The position numbers and the translations under genes are program-made. From positions 1 through 22,943 of the forward strand of contig CBINGZ010000060.1 in the NCBI GenBank assembly GCA_966250335.1: 22,943 nucleotides of DNA, given 5' to 3'. The stretch comes from OLB7 sp966250335. Lineage in GTDB: Bacteria > Bacteroidota > Ignavibacteria > OLB7. This document shows, piece by piece, positions 1-6,571 of the stretch. The notes under the pieces are model-generated. The model was not told where the DNA came from and ran no database searches. It worked only from the letters and a program-made list of their open reading frames with translations. How positions within the stretch are numbered: the first letter of the stretch is position 1; each line of letters opens with the position of its first letter.

Positions 1-237
1 GATCGGGGTGGCGGCGTGGGCCTGGGTCGCCCGCAGGCGGCGGCATACCTCGAACCCGTCCACCTCCGGCATCATCACATCCAGCAGAACGAGATCGAGG
101 GGGGTGGTCTCCCCCACGCGCAGGGCGTCACGTCCGTTCAGGGCAGTGCGTACGATATATCCTTCCTTCTCAAGATTATATCGTAGAAGCTGAACGATAT
201 CCTCTTCGTCGTCCACCACGAGAATCGTCTTTGCCAT
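1..237 (-). CDS. Response regulator receiver domain, N-terminus (partial)
   Basis: This is the first 79 residues of a two-component response regulator; the rest lies beyond the left edge. The start MAKTILVVDDEED carries the acidic Mg2+-binding pair (D9, D10), and LVLLDVMMPEVDG places the phospho-acceptor at D53 with the usual proline at +4. The sequence style (ILVVDDEEDIVQLLRYNLEKEGY split over beta1 and alpha1) is that of OmpR/PhoB regulators, but the output domain is not visible, so subfamily is inference. It starts from an ATG at 235-237 and is divergent from the ATP synthase cluster, sharing a 277-base gap with it. No partner kinase is visible in the window. Confidence 0.9.
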   Translation of the reverse strand, partial: MAKTILVVDDEEDIVQLLRYNLEKEGYIVRTALNGRDALRVGETTPLDLVLLDVMMPEVDGFEVCRRLRATQAHAATPI

Positions 238-514
238 ATCGAATCCGGTCAGAGGGGTAAGGTTCGTGATAACTCCCGGTAACGGCAGCCGTTTTCAGGG
301 GCGTATGCGGCTCCGGCGGACGCAAATTAGGGTGGGGAGGGAGGATGGCTGTATGAATATTTCATAACACGGTCCGCCCCGATCGGGGGGGGATCGGCGC
401 CCTGTTCGCGCCTCCGCGGGGTTTGTCGCGGAACCGAAGGTGGGGATACAAAGTGTACGGTAAAAAACAAAGTCCTTGGGCCACTTAATGACGAATCATT
501 AACTTTGGAGGCTA
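238..514. promoter_or_regulatory. Divergent intergenic region upstream of the atp cluster
   Basis: This 277-base gap separates the minus-strand response regulator from atpZ and must hold both promoters. A weak sigma70-like match for the atp direction is TTGTCG (423-428), 18 bases, TACAAA (447-452). Two perfect inverted repeats stand out: TATGAA-TAT-TTCATA (352-366) and TTAATGA-CGAA-TCATTAA (485-502). The second sits just before the GGAGG at 507-511. I see no open reading frame with coding character here. Confidence 0.5.
485..502 (+). promoter_or_regulatory. Perfect 7-bp inverted repeat in the atpZ leader
   Basis: TTAATGA (485-491), loop CGAA (492-495), TCATTAA (496-502). It ends 4 bases before the GGAGG ribosome-binding site of atpZ. 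It could be an operator or an mRNA hairpin; it is AT-rich in a GC-rich setting, so the RNA stem would be weak and a protein-binding palindrome is the more likely reading. Confidence 0.4.
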
Positions 515-853
515 ATGGGCTCCATGAACAACCGAGGTTCCCGTCAATCGACGATGCAGCAGCTCGGTCCCTACATGGGGCTGGGGTTTCAGCTTGCGGC
601 CGCGATGGTAGCCTTCGGGTTCCTGGGTCGATGGCTGGACGGGAAATTCGGCACCGATCCGTGGCTGATGGTCGTGGGGCTTCTGAGGGGGGCGACGGGG
701 GGGATGATCAGCGTGATACGGACCTCCCTTCGAAGCTCCGCACAGGGGCGCGCACGTTCGGGCCCGGCGTCATCGGGCTCCCCATCGAGAGAGAAGGACG
801 AAGAGGGTTCAACGGCTCCACCCGGTTCGGGTCGGGATGCCGGCGACCGATAG
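515..853 (+). CDS. atpZ: ATP synthase accessory protein AtpZ (F0F1 gene 1 family)
   Basis: This small membrane protein of 112 aa heads the ATP synthase cluster. Residues about 17-39 (LGPYMGLGFQLAAAMVAFGF) and 47-66 form two membrane helices joined by the short RWLDGKFGTDPW loop, the pattern of the AtpZ/ATPase gene 1 family. These proteins are thought to help assemble the F0 sector or move Mg2+/Ca2+, but the role here is inferred. The tail after residue 70 is Ser/Arg/Gly-rich and poorly conserved. The start is uncertain: GGAGG at 507-511 is only 3 bases from the ATG at 515 and 12 from the ATG at 524 (MNNRGSRQS). The 3' end overlaps the next gene by 17 bases, suggesting translational coupling. 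Confidence 0.8.
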   Translation: MGSMNNRGSRQSTMQQLGPYMGLGFQLAAAMVAFGFLGRWLDGKFGTDPWLMVVGLLRGATGGMISVIRTSLRSSAQGRARSGPASSGSPSREKDEEGSTAPPGSGRDAGDR

Positions 854-1331
854 CACGGAACAACCGCGATACCGGTTAATGAGATTCAGCTTTCTACGCA
901 GCATACTCGTCATCTCGGCTCTCCTGGCGGCGGTCATCTACTATCCGTTATCGGTATGGCTGACCCCGGATCATCTGGGGACGGTGATCGCATCGGGGCT
1001 GATCGCGTTCGGCAACATCGTCATCGGCATGGTGACGCTGGAGCTGTTCATGGAGAAGCCCCATTCCCCGTTCATGATCGCGGTCTTCGGGGGGATGGGG
1101 ATCAGGATGATGCTGATTCTGGCTGCCTTCGGTGTCCTCCTTTCCTACGACCACGACAGCGTGGTGCTCGCGCTCTCCCTGATGGGGTTCTATATCGTCT
1201 ATATGATCGCTGAGATCGTCTATGTCATGAAAGTCCTGGGCGGGCGCAAGGTCAAGCTGCAGCCGAAGCGCGCGGCGGGCCGTAATTCGATCGTTTCACG
1301 TACCCTCATTACCGAACAAGCGAAGCACTAA
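837..1331 (+). CDS. atpI: ATP synthase subunit I (AtpI-like)
   Basis: A 164-aa protein with four predicted membrane helices (about residues 18-38, 48-70, 80-104 and 110-133), in the position and with the topology of ATP synthase protein I, a helper for c-ring assembly. Family assignment rests mainly on context and hydropathy. The ATG at 837 overlaps atpZ by 17 bases. A second in-frame ATG at 879 gives MRFSFLRSILVIS, where the conserved hydrophobic part begins, so the true protein may be 14 residues shorter; neither has a clear ribosome-binding site. The basic tail (GRKVKLQPKRAAGR) should face the cytoplasm. Its TAA shares one base with the atpB ATG. Confidence 0.72.
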   Translation: MPATDSTEQPRYRLMRFSFLRSILVISALLAAVIYYPLSVWLTPDHLGTVIASGLIAFGNIVIGMVTLELFMEKPHSPFMIAVFGGMGIRMMLILAAFGVLLSYDHDSVVLALSLMGFYIVYMIAEIVYVMKVLGGRKVKLQPKRAAGRNSIVSRTLITEQAKH

Positions 1332-2380
1332 TGCCAGAACCGAATACAGAGCATGGCTCGCCGAACCAGCATGATACCGCTGCCGGCCATACGACTTCGG
1401 GAACCGGCCACGAGGCAGGTCACGCTCCGGAGCATCAGGAAGCCTCGCCGTTCACCACGCTGCTCGGAACGCTGGGGGACCACCATGAGATCACGTTCGG
1501 CCATCTGCACCTGTTCGATCTGCCGGTGATCCTGATCGACGGCGGCCTCCACTTCTACCCGAGCATCAAGGCGATGGAAGATGGCGGCGCGTATCATCTC
1601 GATCACGCGACGCATCATATCGTCCGTACCGACAACCATATGCCGCCGGCGCTCGACATGTCGATCACCAGCCTTGTCGCGTTCCAGTGGTTCGCGATGG
1701 TCCTGATGGCGCTGATCTTCATCCCGATGGCCCGCAAATACAAGAAGAACGGCGTGCGCCCGATGCGCGGGTTCCATAACGCCATCGAATCGGTGGTCCT
1801 CTACGTGCGCGACCAGATCGTGCTGCCGAACGTCGGGGAGGAGGGAAAGAAGCTTCTTCCGATCTTCCTCACGATCTTCTTCTTCATCCTGACGATGAAC
1901 CTGGTCGGTCTGGTTCCGGGGGGGCATGCCTCCACCGGGAGCCTGAACGTGACGGCGGGTCTGGCGATCATCGCCTTCTTCGTGGTGCAGCTCGCAGCGA
2001 TCTCGAAGGTCGGGATCGGCGGGTGGCTGAAGCATCTGACCGGCGGGGTTCCCTGGTGGCTCTGGATCATCATGGTTCCGGTGGAAATCCTCGGTCTCTT
2101 CACGAAGCCGTTCGCCCTCTGCGTCCGTCTCTTCGCGAACATGACGGCCGGGCACGTGATCCTTCTCTCGCTGATCGCGCTGATCTTCGTCAGCTCGGTC
2201 TACATCCCGGTGACGATCGGCTTCTCGCTCTTCATCAACATCCTGGAGCTTCTTGTCGCCTTCATCCAGGCGTACATCTTCACGATGCTGACGGCGGTCT
2301 TCACCGGCATCGGCATGGCGTCGCACGATCACGACCATGAGCACGGGCATGGGGACGAGGCGCACGCGGCGGCTCACTAA
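1331..2380 (+). CDS. atpB: ATP synthase F0 subunit a
   Basis: Subunit a forms the proton half-channels next to the c-ring. Its essential arginine is visible as R266 in FALCVRLFANMTAGH, the family signature, and several membrane helices run from about residue 113 to 325. At 349 aa it is much longer than the E. coli protein (271 aa), because of an N-terminal extension of about 100 residues, as is common in Bacteroidota/Chlorobi. Both ends are unusually rich in histidine: H8, H14, H20, H27, H31 and H35 at the N-terminus and seven His in the last 19 residues. The start ATG overlaps the atpI stop by one base (TAATG). Confidence 0.96.
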   Translation: MPEPNTEHGSPNQHDTAAGHTTSGTGHEAGHAPEHQEASPFTTLLGTLGDHHEITFGHLHLFDLPVILIDGGLHFYPSIKAMEDGGAYHLDHATHHIVRTDNHMPPALDMSITSLVAFQWFAMVLMALIFIPMARKYKKNGVRPMRGFHNAIESVVLYVRDQIVLPNVGEEGKKLLPIFLTIFFFILTMNLVGLVPGGHASTGSLNVTAGLAIIAFFVVQLAAISKVGIGGWLKHLTGGVPWWLWIIMVPVEILGLFTKPFALCVRLFANMTAGHVILLSLIALIFVSSVYIPVTIGFSLFINILELLVAFIQAYIFTMLTAVFTGIGMASHDHDHEHGHGDEAHAAAH

Positions 2381-2516
2381 GGGGCGCCGGTGATAACTCT
2401 TGAAAAGCTTTTCGATGCGTAAGGGCGCTGACAGGTATGCGGTCTTTGCGTAGTTTTGCAAGTCTCTTCCGTCAACACACTCTCATACACACATCTAACA
2501 AATCGGAGTTTCCTCA
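2381..2516 (+). promoter_or_regulatory. atpB-atpE intergenic leader
   Basis: This 136-base gap precedes the most abundantly needed subunit. The last part (about 2471-2503) is almost free of G and is C/A/T-rich, so it should be unstructured, and is followed by GGAG (2505-2508) 8 bases before the atpE start. Such leaders are consistent with boosted translation of subunit c. It also holds the palindrome AAAAGCTTTT (2403-2412) and one copy of a 12-base direct repeat (GGTCTTTGCGTA, 2441-2452) that recurs inside atpE at 2528-2539. Confidence 0.5.
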
Positions 2517-2744
2517 ATGGACGCACAGGTCTTTGCGTATCTCGGAGCCGGGTTCGGCGCAGCTATCACGGTGTTCGGCGCAGCCACGGGTATCGGACGT
2601 CTTGCCGCAGCAGCACTGGAAGCGAGCGGTCGTCAGCCGGAGGCAACGGGTGATGTTCGGACCACGATGATCATCGCCGCCGCTCTTATCGAGGGTGTCG
2701 CTCTGTTCGCCGAGGTTATCTGCATCATCCTGGCCGGCAAGTAA
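2517..2744 (+). CDS. atpE: ATP synthase F0 subunit c
   Basis: Subunit c (75 aa) builds the rotating ring. It is a helical hairpin: helix 1 about residues 5-34 with the Gly/Ala-rich GAATGIGRLAAAA, a polar loop with the conserved RQPEA (39-43), and helix 2 about 49-73. The ion-binding carboxylate is E59 in AAALIEGVAL. The residue after it is Gly and helix 1 has no Gln at the GIGR position, so the Na+ signature is absent and proton coupling is likely. A second acid, E66, lies on the same helix. The start has a good ribosome-binding site (GGAG, 8-base spacing). Confidence 0.96.
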   Translation: MDAQVFAYLGAGFGAAITVFGAATGIGRLAAAALEASGRQPEATGDVRTTMIIAAALIEGVALFAEVICIILAGK

Positions 2745-2817
2745 TCCGGTCAGGTATCGCTCCGAATTCTCACTTCAATCAGCTCGGGCAATCCCGGCAG
2801 GGGTACACGGAACTGTC

Positions 2818-3309
2818 ATGACAGACATTCAGACCGGTCCGATCCTTTGGACAATCCTCAACTTTCTGATTCTTCTGGCTCTGCTTCGCGCGGTGGCGTG
2901 GAAGCCGATTCTCAAGGCGCTGGAGGCGCGTGAGACATCGATCAACGATGCTCTCAACCGTGCCGAGACCGCCAAGCAGGAGGCCGATCGCGTCCTCGCG
3001 GAAAACCAGAAGACGCTGCAGAAGGCGGATGAGGAGGCCCAGCGTGTCCTTCGCGAAAGCCGCGAGTATGCGGCCCGCATCCAGTCGGAGGCGAGCCAGA
3101 AGGCAATGGAGGAGAGTCGCCGCATGGTGGAGCTTGCCCAGCAGGAGATCGGCCTCAGCAAGCAGCAGGCGCTCAACGAGCTTCGCACGGAGGTCGCCAC
3201 CCTGGCGGTCGGGGCGGCCGAGAAGATCCTCAACGAATCGCTCGACACCGATCGCCAGAACCGTCTGGTCGACAATTATCTGAAGCAGACGGCGACACTC
3301 CAGAACTAG
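2818..3309 (+). CDS. atpF: ATP synthase F0 subunit b
   Basis: Subunit b (163 aa) is the peripheral stalk. One membrane helix at residues 8-27 (ILWTILNFLILLALLRAVAW) is followed by a long charged, Ala/Glu/Gln-rich coiled coil (about 35-150), including the family stretch VAWKPILKALEARE. I chose the ATG at 2818 because it gives the normal b-subunit N-terminus; the frame is open further upstream into atpE, but those codons encode nothing b-like. The ribosome-binding site is weak. Only one b gene is present, so the stalk is probably a homodimer. Confidence 0.93.
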   Translation: MTDIQTGPILWTILNFLILLALLRAVAWKPILKALEARETSINDALNRAETAKQEADRVLAENQKTLQKADEEAQRVLRESREYAARIQSEASQKAMEESRRMVELAQQEIGLSKQQALNELRTEVATLAVGAAEKILNESLDTDRQNRLVDNYLKQTATLQN

Positions 3310-3327
3310 CAGCAGGGCCCGTTCATC

Positions 3328-3873
3328 ATGACTCAAACGCGCGCAGCGCAGAGATACGCCAGGGCGGTCATGGATATCGCCACGCAGGAGAACGCTCTGG
3401 AGGCGCTCACCGAGGATTTCAAGACCCTTCGCGGGGCTCTCGAGGGGTCGCGCGACCTCCGGAACTTCCTGGTGACCCCCGTGATCGACAACCGCGTGAA
3501 GGCGACGGTTCTGGGGGAGATCTTCGCCGGAAAGCTCGGTCCGGTGACCGAGAGGTTCCTGACTCTTCTTACCAAGAAGGGGAGAGGGGAGGATCTTCCG
3601 GCGATCGTCGAGGCGTTCTTCCAGCTTCTGGATCGGGAGCAGAACGTTCTGCCGGCCGTGATCACCACGGCCGTCGATCTGGCCGGTCCGCAGCGCGCGG
3701 CGGTCGAGGATCGGCTCCGGACGATCAGCGGCAAGAATATCCGGGCCGAGTACAAGGTCGATCCGGAGCTTATCGGCGGATTCCGGGCGCTGTTCGGCGA
3801 CACCATGATCGACGCATCCGTGCGGCATCAGCTCGATCGTATCTACGAATCGTTCGTGGGCGGCGGATCATAG
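3328..3873 (+). CDS. atpH: ATP synthase F1 subunit delta
   Basis: Delta (181 aa, normal length) caps the F1 head and joins it to the b stalk. The N-terminal helical domain starts with RAAQRYARAVMDIA, typical of the family, and the C-terminus has the conserved DPELIGGFRALFGDTMIDAS (about 147-166) and the final helix HQLDRIYESF. It lies 18 bases after atpF, with AGCAGGG before the ATG as a likely ribosome-binding site. Confidence 0.95.
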   Translation: MTQTRAAQRYARAVMDIATQENALEALTEDFKTLRGALEGSRDLRNFLVTPVIDNRVKATVLGEIFAGKLGPVTERFLTLLTKKGRGEDLPAIVEAFFQLLDREQNVLPAVITTAVDLAGPQRAAVEDRLRTISGKNIRAEYKVDPELIGGFRALFGDTMIDASVRHQLDRIYESFVGGGS

Positions 3874-3942
3874 TCCAGGGCGGGGCCGTACCGCGCGGCG
3901 CCCCCCTCCCAGCACAATTCAATCCTTACACCAGTTAGCTAT

Positions 3943-5502
3943 ATGGTTGAAGTTCGTCCCGATGAGGTTACCGCGATTCTACGCCAGCAACTGACCGGCT
4001 TCACCAGCGAGGTCGATGTCTACGATGTCGGCACGGTGCTGGAGGTCGGCGACGGCGTTGCCCGCGTCTACGGCCTGAGCAACGTTCTTGCCTCGGAGCT
4101 CGTCGAGTTCCCGAACGGCGTGACCGGCATGGCGCTCAACCTCGAGGAGGACAACGTGGGCGTCGTTCTCTTCGGCGACGACAAGCTCATCAAGGAAGGG
4201 GATACCGTGAAGCGGACCGGCAAGGTCGCCTCGGTCCCTGTCGGCGAGGAGCTTCTGGGCCGCGTGGTCAATCCGCTCGGCCGTCCGATGGATGGACGCG
4301 GGCCGATCAACTCCTCGCACTTCTCCCCGATCGAGCGGAAGGCGACAGGCGTCGTGACCCGCTATCCGGTGACCCAGCCGCTTCAGACCGGCATCAAGGC
4401 GATCGACGCCATGATCCCGATCGGCCGCGGCCAGCGAGAGCTGATTATCGGCGACCGCCAGACGGGAAAGACCGCCATCGCGATCGACGCGATCATCAAC
4501 CAGAAATATACCCACACGCCGGAGGCAGTGGCGCTCGGCATCGAGCCGGTCTTCTGTGTGTACGTCAGCATCGGCCAGAAGGCCTCCACGGTCGCCAACG
4601 TGGTGCAGATCCTGAAGGACAGGGGGGCGATGGATTACACGACGGTCGTCATCGCCTCGGCCTCCGATCCGGCTCCGCTCCAGTTCATCGCGCCCTACTG
4701 CGGCGCCTCGATCGGCGAGTATTTCCGCGACAGCGGCCGCCACTCGCTGGTGGTGTACGATGATCTTTCCAAGCAGGCCGCGGCGTACCGCCAGGTTTCG
4801 CTCCTGCTCCGTCGTCCCCCCGGCCGCGAGGCGTATCCGGGCGACGTCTTCTATCTCCACTCGCGTCTGCTTGAGCGGGCCGCGAAGCTGGACAAGGAGT
4901 ACGGCGGCGGATCGATGACGGCCCTTCCGGTGATCGAGACGCAGGAGAGCGATCCTTCGGCCTACATCCCGACGAACGTGATCTCGATCACGGACGGTCA
5001 GATCTACCTGATGCCGAACCTCTTCAACGCCGGCGTGCGTCCGGCGATCAACGTCGGTATCTCGGTCTCGCGCGTCGGCGGCAACGCCCAGATCAAGGCG
5101 ATGAAGAAGGTGTCGGGGACATTGAAGCTCGATCTTGCGCAGTATCGCGAGCTGGAGGCGTTCGCCAAGTTCGGATCGGATCTCGACAAGTCGACGCAGC
5201 AGCTTCTGCGCCGCGGCGCCCGTCTGGTGGAGCTGCTGAAGCAGGGGCAGTACCAGCCGATGCCGGTGGAGGAGCAGGTGGCGGTGATCTTCGTGGGGAC
5301 CAGCGGCTACCTCGATCCCTTCCCGGTGGAGGATGTCCGCCGGTTCGAGAAGGAGTATATCGACTATCTGAAGCTGCGGCATCCCGATCTTCTACCGAAG
5401 ATCGCCCGTGAGAAGGAGCTCTCGAAGGATATCACGGCGGAGCTGAAATCCTCGGTCGAGGAGTTCACCCGCACCTTCTCCGCAAGCGGCGTCAGCGCCT
5501 GA
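3943..5502 (+). CDS. atpA: ATP synthase F1 subunit alpha
   Basis: Alpha (519 aa) is the non-catalytic nucleotide-binding subunit of the F1 hexamer. The P-loop GDRQTGKT is at 170-177, the family stretch SITDGQIYLMPNLFNAG at about 348-364, and VGISVSRVGG places the arginine finger at R377. The N-terminal beta barrel (about 25-95) and C-terminal helical domain (about 380-510) are intact. The 69-base gap after atpH ends in a G-poor leader with no clear Shine-Dalgarno sequence; CCAGTT lies 6 bases before the ATG. Confidence 0.98.
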   Translation: MVEVRPDEVTAILRQQLTGFTSEVDVYDVGTVLEVGDGVARVYGLSNVLASELVEFPNGVTGMALNLEEDNVGVVLFGDDKLIKEGDTVKRTGKVASVPVGEELLGRVVNPLGRPMDGRGPINSSHFSPIERKATGVVTRYPVTQPLQTGIKAIDAMIPIGRGQRELIIGDRQTGKTAIAIDAIINQKYTHTPEAVALGIEPVFCVYVSIGQKASTVANVVQILKDRGAMDYTTVVIASASDPAPLQFIAPYCGASIGEYFRDSGRHSLVVYDDLSKQAAAYRQVSLLLRRPPGREAYPGDVFYLHSRLLERAAKLDKEYGGGSMTALPVIETQESDPSAYIPTNVISITDGQIYLMPNLFNAGVRPAINVGISVSRVGGNAQIKAMKKVSGTLKLDLAQYRELEAFAKFGSDLDKSTQQLLRRGARLVELLKQGQYQPMPVEEQVAVIFVGTSGYLDPFPVEDVRRFEKEYIDYLKLRHPDLLPKIAREKELSKDITAELKSSVEEFTRTFSASGVSA

Positions 5503-5582
5503 GAAAGCTGAGCGGGCGGGGGAGGCGGAGGTTTCCCGCGCCCTGTTCAGCGGATCGCGTCGATTATCATCATTGAACCCAG

Positions 5583-5599
5583 TTGACAGGGCCAGTCAA
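5583..5599 (+). promoter_or_regulatory. Small hairpin holding the atpG ribosome-binding site
   Basis: TTGAC (5583-5587) and GTCAA (5595-5599) are perfect inverted copies. The 7-base loop AGGGCCA contains AGGG, the only Shine-Dalgarno-like sequence before atpG, and the last stem base is the A of its start codon. The stem is only 5 bp, so any effect on translation is speculative. The wider atpA-atpG gap (5503-5598) also has an imperfect GC-rich stem (5514-5523 with 5534-5543). Confidence 0.3.
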
Positions 5600-6480
5600 T
5601 GCCAAAGTATCGCGAGATACGCAGCCGAATCCAGGGAATCGAGAACACGGCGAAGATCACGCAGGCCATGAAGATGGTCGCCGCGGCAAAGCTTCGTCGT
5701 GCCCAGGACAGCATCATCGCCGCCCGGCCGTATGCGAAGAAGCTCAGGGAGGTCCTGCAGTTTCTGGCGTCGAGCGCCGAGACGGCGATCAGCCCGCTGT
5801 TCGACGAGCGGGAGAGGGTGCGGGTCGCGGTCGTCGTGGTCTCTGCCGACCGCGGTCTCTGCGGAGCGTTCAACAGCAATGTGATCCGCGCCGCCCAGAA
5901 CCTGATCCGCGGGAAGTACGCCGAGTACCAGGATCGCGGGGATGTCGATCTCTACACGGTCGGGAAGCGGGCGAGCGATTATTTCGCCAAGAGAAGCCAG
6001 TACCACGTCGTGGCGGCCTATCCGGGAATCTTCGCCGGTCTGGACTATTCGTTCGCGCGGACCCTTGTCGCGGAACTCTCTGCCGGTTTTCTTGGTAAGC
6101 GATACGACCGTGTGGATGTGGTCTACAACGAGTTCAAGTCGGTGGGGCGCCAGTCGATAGCGGTCGAGCAGTTCCTGCCGATCCCGAGACTGGAGGAATC
6201 CGCCGAGAAGGTTCCGACCGACTACATCTTCGAGCCGACGCGCGACCAGCTTCTCGATTCGCTCCTTCCGAAGCATCTGAACACGCAGATGTGGAACGTC
6301 CTGCTGGAGTCGAACGCCGCCGAACAGGGGGCGCGGATGGCGGCGATGGAGAACGCCACGCGGAACGCGAAGGACCTGGTCAAGAGCCTGAGGCTCATCT
6401 ACAACAAGGCCCGTCAGGGTGCAATCACGACGGAGATCCTCGAAATCGTATCGGGCGCGGAAGCACTGAAAAAGGGGTGA
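5599..6480 (+). CDS. atpG: ATP synthase F1 subunit gamma
   Basis: Gamma (293 aa) is the central rotating shaft. The N-terminal helix has the strong signature IENTAKITQAMKMVAAAKLR (about 14-33), and the C-terminal helix the matching NKARQGAITTEILEIVSGA (about 270-288); together these make the coiled coil that enters the alpha/beta hexamer. The middle has the usual Rossmann-like part (VVVVSADRGLCGAFNSNV). This is the last gene of the cluster: beta and epsilon do not follow, and a terminator lies 20 bases downstream. Confidence 0.97.
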   Translation: MPKYREIRSRIQGIENTAKITQAMKMVAAAKLRRAQDSIIAARPYAKKLREVLQFLASSAETAISPLFDERERVRVAVVVVSADRGLCGAFNSNVIRAAQNLIRGKYAEYQDRGDVDLYTVGKRASDYFAKRSQYHVVAAYPGIFAGLDYSFARTLVAELSAGFLGKRYDRVDVVYNEFKSVGRQSIAVEQFLPIPRLEESAEKVPTDYIFEPTRDQLLDSLLPKHLNTQMWNVLLESNAAEQGARMAAMENATRNAKDLVKSLRLIYNKARQGAITTEILEIVSGAEALKKG

Positions 6481-6500
6481 TCGCGTACGAGTCGTTATCG

Positions 6501-6539
6501 ACGGGGGATCTCCGACAGGGGGTTCCCCGTTTTCATTTT
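6501..6539 (+). terminator. Intrinsic terminator after atpG
   Basis: A 10-bp stem pairs 6501-6510 (ACGGGGGATC) with 6521-6530 (GGTTCCCCGT), including two G-T wobbles, around a 10-base loop. It is followed by TTTTCATTTT (6530-6539). The position 20 bases after the atpG stop fits the end of the atp transcript. Confidence 0.78.
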
Positions 6540-6542
6540 GTG

Positions 6543-6558
6543 CCCGGCTGCGGCCGGG
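6543..6558 (+). promoter_or_regulatory. Hairpin just before the MFS gene
   Basis: CCCGGC (6543-6548), TGCG, GCCGGG (6553-6558) form a 6-bp perfect stem. It directly precedes the ribosome-binding site GAAGGAAC of the next gene. It may stabilise the 5' end of the MFS mRNA or belong to the terminator region. Confidence 0.35.
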
Positions 6559-6571
6559 AAGGAACAGCGGA

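Noticed and set aside
5583..5588. TTGACA, a perfect -35 consensus before atpG.
   Set aside because: It is only 10 bases from the start codon, too close for a promoter; the hairpin reading is more useful.
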